Below, in pieces: positions 1-5,815 of a DNA stretch of 10,364 nt (positions are counted from its first letter, which is position 1; each line of letters opens with the position of its first letter). The notes beneath the pieces were generated by a model. That model was not told where the DNA came from. It made no database searches and saw only the letters and a list, made by a program, of their open reading frames with translations. The stretch lies in the NCBI GenBank assembly GCA_964422555.1, contig CAYRBR010000054.1:1-10364 (forward strand). The letters are read 5' to 3'. The position numbers and the translations under genes are program-made. Source of the DNA: JAGLCW01 sp964422555 (GTDB taxonomy: Bacteria > Caldisericota > Caldisericia > UBA6126).

Positions 1-330
1 GCGGACTATAGCTGTGACTGTGGAAGAACCTTCCGTCTCATTGACGGTGGGGTTATCGGCCGCGCAGATGACATTACAAAAGTGAAGGGTGTTCTTCTGG
101 CGCCGACAGCGATTGAGGATGTCGTGAGAGGCTTTGCGGAATTAGAGGATGAATATGAAGTCGTTGTGAGTAAAAAGGGTGAAATTGATGATATCCTGTT
201 AAAAGTAGAACTCAAGCCCGGAAAAGAACAGGAAATGGAAGCGATCGTATCCAGATTACAGAATCAATTGCGTCTGAAGACAAATCTCGGGTACATTACC
301 GAGGTTCGAACTGGAGGCAAAACGATTTAA
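1..330 (+). CDS. paaK: Phenylacetate-CoA ligase-type enzyme, C-terminal fragment (5' end outside window, frameshifted 3' end)
   Basis: Reading starts at base 1 with no start codon in the window, so this is the 3' part of a longer gene. Visible residues match the C-terminal domain of PaaK-type adenylate-forming ligases (AMP-binding_C_2), which make aryl-CoA from an aryl acid, ATP and CoA in the cytoplasm. Support: Cys-Asp-Cys-Gly-Arg-Thr near the start, then G-G-V-I-G-R-A-D-D (hinge, about residues 16-25), then K-V-K-G-V-L-L-A-P-T-A-I-E (domain swing and C-terminal beta-alpha fold). From memory of the family, these proteins end in a basic 'LPRFE..AKRFKDLR' tail. The in-frame product instead ends in EVRTGGKTI at the TAA, while the expected tail is present in another frame (296-355). 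The gene is therefore probably broken or carries a sequencing error. The family is clear; the exact acid substrate is not. Confidence 0.8.
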   Translation, partial: ADYSCDCGRTFRLIDGGVIGRADDITKVKGVLLAPTAIEDVVRGFAELEDEYEVVVSKKGEIDDILLKVELKPGKEQEMEAIVSRLQNQLRLKTNLGYITEVRTGGKTI

Positions 331-355
331 GGATTTGAGGAAAAGGGGGCAGTGA
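296..355 (+). pseudogene. Out-of-frame C-terminal tail of the PaaK-type ligase
   Basis: Read from base 296, in a frame different from the upstream ligase, the sequence encodes LPRFELEAKRFKDLRKRGQ followed by TGA at 353-355. This is the expected basic end of a PaaK-family ligase, so it is very unlikely to be chance. The same bases around 295-309 read I-T-E-V-R in the upstream frame and L-P-R-F-E in this one. The simplest inference is a deletion, of length 2 mod 3, between two near-identical copies of TTACCGAGGTTCG. The TGA overlaps the ATG at 355 of the next gene, as expected for the ancestral operon. Confidence 0.75.
344..349 (+). promoter_or_regulatory. Ribosome binding site deciding the start of the 59-residue gene
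   Basis: AGGGGG lies 5 nt before ATG 355 but only 2 nt before GTG 352. The spacing favours ATG 355. Confidence 0.5.
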
Positions 356-534
356 TGATTGAGAAAACAAGTCTTGATGATATGGCTGAAAGTATTCAAA
401 ACATGCGAAAAATTGCAGAATCTTTAAAAATAGCCGGAACGGGAATTCAATCTATTGAACGTAACGTAACAAGAATTTTATCAAGCATAAGGCTATTAGA
501 GATAAACGTTTCGGATATCGCAAAAATAGCTTAA
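355..534 (+). CDS. Small helical protein of 59 residues, coupled to the ligase gene
   Basis: I do not recognise a family. The predicted protein is short, soluble and almost entirely helix-forming, with hydrophobic residues spaced in a heptad-like way (MAESIQNMRKIAESL, then IQSIERNVTRILSSIRLLEI), so a coiled coil or helical hairpin is likely. I choose ATG 355 over GTG 352 for two reasons. The purine run at 344-349 then has 5-nt spacing. The ATG also overlaps the TGA (353-355) of the ligase tail as TGATG, the usual arrangement for translational coupling. With the ligase now frameshifted to stop at 330, coupling may be weakened. The partner role is inferred only from the operon context. Confidence 0.7.
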   Translation: MIEKTSLDDMAESIQNMRKIAESLKIAGTGIQSIERNVTRILSSIRLLEINVSDIAKIA

Positions 535-552
535 GCTCCACTGATACATTTT

Positions 553-592
553 TCTGATATTCAGGGAAATAACGTCTCTCCGGAATATCAGA
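553..592. repeat. 10-bp inverted repeat, possible terminator-like hairpin
   Basis: TCTGATATTC (553-562) pairs perfectly with GAATATCAGA (583-592) around a 20-nt loop, 18 nt after the stop of the 59-residue gene. No T-run follows, so it is not a canonical intrinsic terminator. Its loop begins CAGGGAAATAAC, a 12-mer that recurs at 1756-1767 in another hairpin cluster. Confidence 0.45.
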
Positions 593-669
593 TCCGGAAT
601 GCTCAATTTTTGAATCTCCTCCAATTATCTGGCGCAGAATCGTCAGCCAATAATTTTCATTTTTTTCGG

Positions 670-688
670 AATTGAATGCGATTCAATT
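670..688. repeat. Perfect 8-bp palindrome with 3-bp spacer, operator-like
   Basis: AATTGAAT-GCG-ATTCAATT is perfectly symmetrical, and each half is a compact AT-rich site of the kind bound by dimeric repressors. It lies about 90 bp upstream of the plus-strand promoter at 779-807. No regulator gene is adjacent, so the operator role is inference. Confidence 0.4.
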
Positions 689-778
689 TACATTTACCAC
701 AAATAATTGGTGAAAATAGTCACTTAAATTATTGATAACTTAAGTAATATTTAAAAATAAATCTCCACAATAAAATAC

Positions 779-807
779 TTGACATCGCTTGACTTGCCTA
801 GCATAAT
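779..807 (+). promoter_or_regulatory. Near-consensus sigma-A-type promoter with no obvious target gene
   Basis: TTGACA at 779-784, a 17-bp spacer, and CATAAT at 802-807, preceded by AT-rich DNA resembling an UP element. It is the best promoter match noticed in the window. It points into the 3' end of the minus-strand methyltransferase, so it would make antisense RNA, or it may be the remnant promoter of a lost gene. The next plus-strand gene (1481) has its own promoter. Confidence 0.5.
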
Positions 808-1325
808 GAACACAATTCATATTGTAATCCATTTGGTTTCCAACTTAGTGCCATTTCTTCAGGTAGGTCTCCCAGTATTTCTTTTTTCAAGCCCGGGACT
901 GCTACTGCGAAAAAGCCACTTTTCTTCAGAAGTGGGGCTATTTTTGAGTCCATAAAGGTTTCGGTGTTACCATAGTAATGGTAGGAATCGATACTGATTA
1001 TGGCATCGAAATATTCATCGGCGTAGGGTAAATCGAGTGCATTGGAATGAAGGGGGATAATTTTGTCTTCCAAGCCCTGCTGCTGAAAAGTTTTGTAATT
1101 TACTGTTGCTGGTATCCACAGATCGGTGGCAAATACCTGTACTCCGAATTCTTTGGCAAGAAAAATGGAAGTTAAACCTCGACCGCATCCTAAATCGAGC
1201 ACTCGCATGCCTTGTTTTAGGGGCAGGCTGTTGGTAACTTCCTCCAACATTTTTAAACAGTTTGGTCCCATTAGGTTTTTTTCTACGAAATCTTTACTGT
1301 AGTGGCTTGTTTTTGGAAATTCCAT
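798..1325 (-). CDS. Class I SAM-dependent methyltransferase, probably truncated at the C-terminus
   Basis: The 175-residue product has the Rossmann-fold SAM-binding signature. Motif I is VLDLGCGRG (residues 42-50), the acidic residue ending beta 2 is D68 in VFATDLW, and residues 96-111 (ALDLPYADEYFDAIIS) form the motif II/III region. It should transfer a methyl group from SAM; the substrate is unknown. Close relatives, as I remember them, run to about 250 residues and continue past a PEE....W segment. Here the homology-like part ends near W162 and a short unrelated tail meets TAG at 798-800, so about 75 residues of the cap/C-terminal region seem to be missing. The start at 1325 is supported by AGGAG with a 6-nt spacer. 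It may be a pseudogene or a shortened protein; the active-site half looks intact. Confidence 0.75.
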   Translation of the reverse strand: MEFPKTSHYSKDFVEKNLMGPNCLKMLEEVTNSLPLKQGMRVLDLGCGRGLTSIFLAKEFGVQVFATDLWIPATVNYKTFQQQGLEDKIIPLHSNALDLPYADEYFDAIISIDSYHYYGNTETFMDSKIAPLLKKSGFFAVAVPGLKKEILGDLPEEMALSWKPNGLQYELCSLC

Positions 1326-1331
1326 TGTGCA

Positions 1332-1361
1332 CTCCTGTGTTTAAAAAGTTCTACTATTGTA
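1332..1361 (-). promoter_or_regulatory. Extended -10 promoter and RBS of the methyltransferase gene
   Basis: On the minus strand TACAAT (complement of 1356-1361) is preceded by TGC, giving an extended -10 (TGnTACAAT). TTGTGA (complement of 1381-1386) is a weak -35 with a long 19-bp spacer. AGGAG (complement of 1332-1336) is the RBS, 6 nt before the ATG. Confidence 0.45.
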
Positions 1362-1415
1362 GCATGCCCAAGCGGGAAAATCACAAGAAAGAGTGGTGTG
1401 TGGCTTGAACTTAAG

Positions 1416-1475
1416 TTGCACAGTTCCCATGGGGGTTGTATACTAGGGTCACTATTTTGAAAAGTGACAGGGGTG
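1416..1475 (+). promoter_or_regulatory. Promoter and RBS of the 81-residue gene
   Basis: TTGCAC (1416-1421), a 17-bp spacer and TATACT (1439-1444) form a plausible sigma-A promoter; the -35 is weak and the -10 good. AGGGGTG (1469-1475) is 5 nt before GTG 1481. Because the -10 overlaps the in-frame TTG at 1436, translation almost certainly begins at GTG 1481 rather than there. Confidence 0.45.
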
Positions 1476-1480
1476 AATTC

Positions 1481-1726
1481 GTGAAAACGGGTAAAGGCAT
1501 TATTTTTGGTGTACAGAAAATTGCAAACACAACATTGCAAAAAAAAGGATCTTCGAAAACAGATAAAATTCTAGCTCAGTTCATACTTTCAAAAGCTCCT
1601 GTAACGGTAGAAATGAAGGAAAGAATGCTGAATATTTCAAATTCAGTGTTGGATAATCCGCTGAAATATAATGTAAATACCCGACGTATGGCGGGGTATA
1701 TTGTATCGGTTTTAAGGAGAGGATAA
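1481..1726 (+). CDS. Hypothetical protein, 81 residues
   Basis: I do not recognise this protein. It is small and strongly basic, with no signal peptide or membrane segment. An N-terminal stretch (KTGKGIIFGVQKIANTTLQKKG) leads into a probable helical core (DKILAQFILSK; VEMKERMLNISNSVL) and ends NTRRMAGYIVSVLRRG. The start is set by the promoter and RBS described at 1416-1475; the frame stays open to TTG 1436, but that codon lies in the -10 box. It is transcribed divergently from the truncated methyltransferase, and the two promoters are about 80 bp apart. Its basic character would fit nucleic-acid or membrane-surface binding, but that is only a guess. Confidence 0.6.
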   Translation: MKTGKGIIFGVQKIANTTLQKKGSSKTDKILAQFILSKAPVTVEMKERMLNISNSVLDNPLKYNVNTRRMAGYIVSVLRRG

Positions 1727-1733
1727 AAAATTT

Positions 1734-1753
1734 ATTCCCCTTAATCGGGGAAT
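1734..1753. repeat. 7-bp hairpin after the 81-residue gene
   Basis: ATTCCCC (1734-1740) and GGGGAAT (1747-1753) pair around a 6-nt loop, 7 nt after the stop at 1726. There is no T-run after it, so it would be at best a weak terminator. It is one of a cluster of GGGGAA/TTCCCC motifs that continues to 1801. Confidence 0.4.
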
Positions 1754-1761
1754 TACAGGGA

Positions 1762-1801
1762 AATAACTTCCCCGAAATTTGACTATTATGGGGAAGTTAT
1801 T
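1762..1801. repeat. 12-bp perfect inverted repeat overlapping the ATPase promoter
   Basis: AATAACTTCCCC (1762-1773) and GGGGAAGTTATT (1790-1801) are perfect complements with a 16-nt loop. The right arm lies inside the spacer of the promoter at 1779-1806, where a bound repressor would block RNA polymerase. Further GGGGAA-type motifs at 1747 and 1758 make a small array. An operator is inferred; a structured mRNA leader is the alternative. Confidence 0.5.
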
Positions 1802-1806
1802 ACACT
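1779..1806 (+). promoter_or_regulatory. Likely promoter giving a leaderless ATPase mRNA
   Basis: TTGACT (1779-1784), a 16-bp spacer and TACACT (1801-1806). Transcription would be expected to start around 1813, which is the A of the ATPase ATG. This fits the absence of any Shine-Dalgarno sequence at normal distance; GGGGAAG ends 16 nt before the ATG. Confidence 0.4.
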
Positions 1807-1812
1807 AGTATT

Positions 1813-2955
1813 ATGTTGATACCACGATTATACGACAATTTAACCTCTTTTTTGGAACCTGGTAGAGTTCTTGTTATTTATGGCCCACGAAGAGTAGGGA
1901 AAACTACTCTGTTAAATCACTATTTACAGTCTGTCAATTGCAAGTATCGATTTGTTACCGGGGACGATATATCAATACAACGAGCTCTGGGGTCACAAAG
2001 TGTAGCAACAATATCTGAGTTGGTACAAGGACTAGACCTGTTTGTTATTGATGAAGCCCAGAGAGTACCATTTATTGGGATTGGGCTGAAAATAATGATT
2101 GATTACAATCCTGCTTTGAAGGTTATTGCTACTGGTTCTGCTTCTTTTGATTTGCAAAACAAGATTGGAGAACCACTGGTAGGTCGCAAGTTTACACGTT
2201 GCTTATATCCTATCTCTCAGATCGAGTTGCAACAAAATAACACTCCATTCGAACTAAGAGAGCAATTAGAGCAAAGACTTGTATTTGGATCGTATCCTGA
2301 AATTATTACCGCTTCATCGAACCAAAAACGAATTCAAATTTTGCATGAAATTACTAATTCATACCTTATGAAAGATATCCTAGAGTTAGAGAGGGTAAAA
2401 GGTTCTGCCGTATTATATGATTTACTTCGATTACTTGCTTTTCAGGTGGGTAGTGAGGTATCACATTCTGAATTAGGAGCTTCTGTAGGGTTGGATAAAA
2501 AAACGGTAGCACGTTATTTAGATTTATTTGAAAAAACATTTGTAATATACAATCTAAGAGGGTTTAGTAGAAATTTGCGCAAGGAAGTTACGAAAAAAGG
2601 GAAGTACTATTTTTATGATATTGGTGTAAGGAATGCATTGATTTCTAATTTCAATAGCCTTGCTTTACGAAATGACGTAGGTGGTTTGTGGGAGAATTTC
2701 CTTTTTATGGAAAGAATCAAAAAACAAGCCTATACACTTACGTATTCCAACAACTATTTCTGGAGAACATGGGATCAGATGGAGATTGATTTTATTGAAG
2801 AAAGAGATGGAAAATTGTATGGATACGAGTTTAAGTGGAGAAATACAAAAAAAACAAAAGGCGTGCAAACTTTTCTTTCTACTTATCCAGAGGCTAGCGT
2901 AGAAGTTATTACACCTGAAAATTACCTATCTTTTGTTTCTTCACCTACTACATGA
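1813..2955 (+). CDS. AAA_14/DUF4143-family ATPase
   Basis: The 380-residue length and layout are typical of the family. P-loop GPRRVGKT is at residues 24-31, Walker B LFVIDEAQR at 76-84 and a sensor-like ATGSAS at 106-111. A winged-helix-like segment (about 215-245) is followed by a C-terminal DUF4143 part with restriction-nuclease-fold-like acids and lysine: E294 in WENF, E324/D326 in EIDF and E339..K341 in YEFKW. These proteins are cytoplasmic P-loop ATPases, common and often horizontally mobile in bacteria and archaea, with no settled cellular role; DNA-related or defence roles are suspected. No RBS precedes the ATG, yet the protein starts exactly where family members start, so the start is credible and may be leaderless. 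Its last 34 bp overlap the end of the minus-strand propeller gene. Confidence 0.85.
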   Translation: MLIPRLYDNLTSFLEPGRVLVIYGPRRVGKTTLLNHYLQSVNCKYRFVTGDDISIQRALGSQSVATISELVQGLDLFVIDEAQRVPFIGIGLKIMIDYNPALKVIATGSASFDLQNKIGEPLVGRKFTRCLYPISQIELQQNNTPFELREQLEQRLVFGSYPEIITASSNQKRIQILHEITNSYLMKDILELERVKGSAVLYDLLRLLAFQVGSEVSHSELGASVGLDKKTVARYLDLFEKTFVIYNLRGFSRNLRKEVTKKGKYYFYDIGVRNALISNFNSLALRNDVGGLWENFLFMERIKKQAYTLTYSNNYFWRTWDQMEIDFIEERDGKLYGYEFKWRNTKKTKGVQTFLSTYPEASVEVITPENYLSFVSSPTT

Positions 2956-5612
2956 TACTTCAGGTGAATGGTTTGGGTGGAAGCCACCCATTCTACTTTG
3001 TACCCTAGGTTCTCCGCTATGAAACGTAGGGGCAGGAACGTTCGACCTTCTCGAATTTGAGGAGTAATGTTACTGTTGTCGGGGTCAATCTGAACTGCTT
3101 TTCCATCGATGTCTGCCATAGCTTTATTTACCCATAGTTTAATTGTTTTTTCTCCAATGGTAATGGTTACTTTCTGCTCTTCGGAATCCCATTCCAGGTT
3201 TGTGTTTTTAATGTAATGTAGTACAGGCAGTGATTCAACCAATTTTCGAACGGGCACATAGGTTCTTTTTTCAAACAGGTATGGAGCAGATGAAATGGTT
3301 TCTGGTTTTGTGTTTACTTCAATGGTTCTAGAGCCAATTCGTAATGTAATCCATACAATACACTGTAATGTTACAGGCACGGTAATTACTTGATCGTTTC
3401 CTGTAAATACAATGTTCCCCCTATAGGTACCTGCTTTTAATGTGTGTGCATCCAGCGTAAGTACTACTTTATTAGTGGTGTCATTGTACCGGTTTGTTCC
3501 AGCAAGTAACCATTCTTGGTCGCTTGTAATTGTGCCAGATAATCCCTGTCCCCCCGTGTTGGTTAGGTGAAGATCTACCAAAGAGTTAGACCCAATTGCC
3601 ACTTCCTGAATAATTTCCGACGGAGTGACTTCCAGGAAGGGGGCAGCAATTATGGTAATGGTAATTGGGATTGCCTGGTTACCACCGTTGCTGATTGCCA
3701 GAATGCTTCCTTCATATATGCCCGGTTCTTTTGCATCCATATTGTACTGTGCTGTAAAGGCAGTTTGCGTATCGTTAAGTGCGGTTTGCGATACAGTAAT
3801 CCAATCTTCGGTGGAGTGTATAGTGCCTTTTAGCCCTGCTCCTCCTATATTTCGAATAGAGAAGATAGTAGGTTCGGGAGAAGTACCTTGGGGGATTGTT
3901 AGTTCAACTGAGCCCGGAATAATATCTAGTTTTGGTTCTGCTTTTATGTCGAGTCGAACTGGTACCACTACCTTTTCAGCATTGGACTGGAATCGAATCG
4001 AATCGGTGTATCTTCCAGGTTGCAACCCCGTAGGATCGATGCTTACTTTAACATTGGAAAGATCTGGGTGAATGGTGTGAGTGTTACATTTGAGCCATGG
4101 TTCATTCCAGTTTATAGTACCCGTTACTTTTCCCTGTATGGTAATTTCTAAGTTATTTACTAAAAGATCTGTTTCTCCTTCGTAAGAAGTTTCCATTATG
4201 TTCATGGGATTTACAGTTAAAGCTAATACTTCTTTTGGAGTGAAATGGGCGATATCCCATCCACATACTGCCCATATATGATCTTCGGTACCACTTAAGT
4301 GTTGAGGAGGATACCCATTAAAGGGAACAGAATTGGAGAACAACTCCATTCCAGTTTCTGGGTCGATATATTGAATCATAATATGGTTTTCATAGCTATA
4401 GTTCGATTCCTTGGTGCGGGTTCGGTGAATGGTACAGATAATAACATAGTTTGACGTGCAGAAGTATGGTCCAACCCAACTTTTTTCTCCTACCTGTTTA
4501 CGCCACTTAACAGAACCGTTTCCTGGGGAAATGCAAATTAACGATCCGCTGTAATCGAGGAAATATAGGTAGTTTTCGTGTTTTGCTAGGTTTACGTTGT
4601 AAATATAATCGTGTCTTTCTTGAGACAACAGAAGTTTATAGTCTTGTCGTAATCGATTGCCTGTAATAGAAAAGCAGTACAGGTAGTTTGGAAGAGTACC
4701 TGTACCCGAAAGGGTGGAAATTACATATACTTTAGAACCAATTAGCAACGGCATGCTAGTTCCTACAAAACCATCCATGGCAATCGTATCGAGCAGTTGA
4801 CCAGTGTTTCTATCTAACAGTGACATATAGCATGGATCTACTGCCGTTATGGTGCCATCTTCATTTTGTTTAATACAATTTGTAGAAGGAACGGTGATGT
4901 ATTGGTCGTTGAAGGCGGGGGCATTAAAACTCCAGTATCCTTCTCCACCATACAGCAAACCGGAAGACCAGTTTTTTTCTCCATTTTGCAGGTCGTACGA
5001 ATAAATTCTATTTTGTATGCTTAAGTAGTTACTTCGGGAGGTGCTTCGGATTTCGATTACTTTCACAAATACTTCTTTGTCGCTAACTGTTAGACTGTTG
5101 GCATAATAACCGGGAATATCTTCCTGCCATTGAACACCCCCATTTTCAGGATTGATGGCATATACTCTTGCAGTGAATCCTGATTTTCTCTCCCAATTTC
5201 CCTTAACGGTCTCAAGCAACAATAGCTCGTTTGTGGCTTCTGAGAATACACAGCAATTCCCCATTAGTATGTTCTCATCTGTCATAGTAGAGTATTTCTT
5301 TTTCCAAATCAGTTCTTGTGTTTCTAGTTCAAAGCAATGAACCGTTCCTGATCCTAGTTCCACTAAAAAGTAATTGTTGTTGGCAACAATAGGTGGTCGC
5401 TGACTTTGTACTGGAAGAAGTTCGGAAAATTCCATGGTGGAGGGGAAGCTGGCAGAAGTAAAACCGGTATTCGATGCATCTACGCGCAGCAATGGCCAGT
5501 GGGTATAGTTTGCAATCGTGTCGTAATTACTCAGTGTGATGGGTGGGTAGAAAGCAATAATGGCTAGCATACATGTTAGTAAGATGGCAAAATACTTTTT
5601 TCTCATACTCAT
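2922..5612 (-). CDS. Secreted PQQ-type beta-propeller protein with BACON-like repeats and a copper-amine-oxidase-N-like module
   Basis: This 896-residue protein opens with a basic N-terminus and hydrophobic core (residues 4-22) that form a signal peptide. Residues about 70-430 contain propeller blades of PQQ type, with repeated turns such as YAINPENGGVQW, YSYDLQNGEKNW, ICISPGNGSVKW and QYIDPETGMEL. Three Ig/BACON-like repeats follow (about 480-556, 560-655 and 659-750), each with a conserved Trp (W506, W604, W701) and a G-x-Y-x-(G/D)-x-I strand. The C-terminal 145 residues match the copper amine oxidase N-terminal-like domain (PF07833 type), including IREGRTFLPLRFIAENLG. In Firmicutes that module is common on surface proteins and does not imply oxidase activity. 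No catalytic site is visible, so binding or scaffolding is likely. The first ATG (5612) is used, though ATG 5606 is possible; the RBS is weak. Confidence 0.85.
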   Translation of the reverse strand: MSMRKKYFAILLTCMLAIIAFYPPITLSNYDTIANYTHWPLLRVDASNTGFTSASFPSTMEFSELLPVQSQRPPIVANNNYFLVELGSGTVHCFELETQELIWKKKYSTMTDENILMGNCCVFSEATNELLLLETVKGNWERKSGFTARVYAINPENGGVQWQEDIPGYYANSLTVSDKEVFVKVIEIRSTSRSNYLSIQNRIYSYDLQNGEKNWSSGLLYGGEGYWSFNAPAFNDQYITVPSTNCIKQNEDGTITAVDPCYMSLLDRNTGQLLDTIAMDGFVGTSMPLLIGSKVYVISTLSGTGTLPNYLYCFSITGNRLRQDYKLLLSQERHDYIYNVNLAKHENYLYFLDYSGSLICISPGNGSVKWRKQVGEKSWVGPYFCTSNYVIICTIHRTRTKESNYSYENHIMIQYIDPETGMELFSNSVPFNGYPPQHLSGTEDHIWAVCGWDIAHFTPKEVLALTVNPMNIMETSYEGETDLLVNNLEITIQGKVTGTINWNEPWLKCNTHTIHPDLSNVKVSIDPTGLQPGRYTDSIRFQSNAEKVVVPVRLDIKAEPKLDIIPGSVELTIPQGTSPEPTIFSIRNIGGAGLKGTIHSTEDWITVSQTALNDTQTAFTAQYNMDAKEPGIYEGSILAISNGGNQAIPITITIIAAPFLEVTPSEIIQEVAIGSNSLVDLHLTNTGGQGLSGTITSDQEWLLAGTNRYNDTTNKVVLTLDAHTLKAGTYRGNIVFTGNDQVITVPVTLQCIVWITLRIGSRTIEVNTKPETISSAPYLFEKRTYVPVRKLVESLPVLHYIKNTNLEWDSEEQKVTITIGEKTIKLWVNKAMADIDGKAVQIDPDNSNITPQIREGRTFLPLRFIAENLGYKVEWVASTQTIHLKYHVVGEETKDR

Positions 5613-5649
5613 TCTTTCTTTGTTTCATAGGCTATATGTGGTTTTTATT

Positions 5650-5680
5650 TTTATACTTTGAATACAGTTTTGATTGTCAT
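5650..5680 (-). promoter_or_regulatory. Possible promoter of the propeller gene
   Basis: On the minus strand ATGACA (complement of 5675-5680) and TATAAA (complement of 5650-5655) are 19 bp apart. The elements are good but the spacing is long. The start site would lie about 30 bp before the gene. Confidence 0.3.
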
Positions 5681-5744
5681 TTGGTTCATATGCAAACAGG
5701 GTGTAATATTATGAAGTTGTAATCTGAAAAACTCCTTTAATTTG

Positions 5745-5773
5745 TTTCAATGAAAACACAAATCTGGTATAAA
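5745..5773 (+). promoter_or_regulatory. Extended -10 promoter of the caspase-like gene
   Basis: TATAAA (5768-5773) is preceded by TGG, giving an extended -10. TTTCAA (5745-5750) is a weak -35 at 17 bp. Together with the site at 5650-5680 it makes the 203-bp gap a true divergent promoter region, so shared control of the two surface genes is possible. Confidence 0.45.
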
Positions 5774-5804
5774 GAAAATACTTTTCCATACTGAAAAAAT
5801 GAAG

Positions 5805-5809
5805 AGGAG
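5805..5809 (+). promoter_or_regulatory. Ribosome binding site of the caspase-like gene
   Basis: AGGAG ends 6 nt before ATG 5816. This firmly supports that start and the signal peptide that follows. Confidence 0.75.
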
Positions 5810-5815
5810 ACTTCC

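Noticed and set aside
562..573. 12-bp direct repeat CAGGGAAATAAC shared with 1756-1767
   Set aside because: A few 12-bp matches are expected by chance in 10 kb of AT-rich DNA; noted only because both copies lie in hairpin regions, not strong enough to call a repeat family.
560..624. Minus-strand GGAGGAGA followed by a TTG-started 36-codon frame
   Set aside because: It overlaps the end of the 59-residue gene, uses a rare start and has no recognisable product.
1283..1540. 85-codon minus-strand frame upstream of the methyltransferase
   Set aside because: It runs through two promoter regions and both gene starts and lacks an RBS; chance open frame.
3625..4071. 148-codon open frame on the plus strand inside the propeller gene
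   Set aside because: No family-like motif and no RBS; the opposite strand encodes well-formed BACON-like repeats, so this is an antisense shadow.
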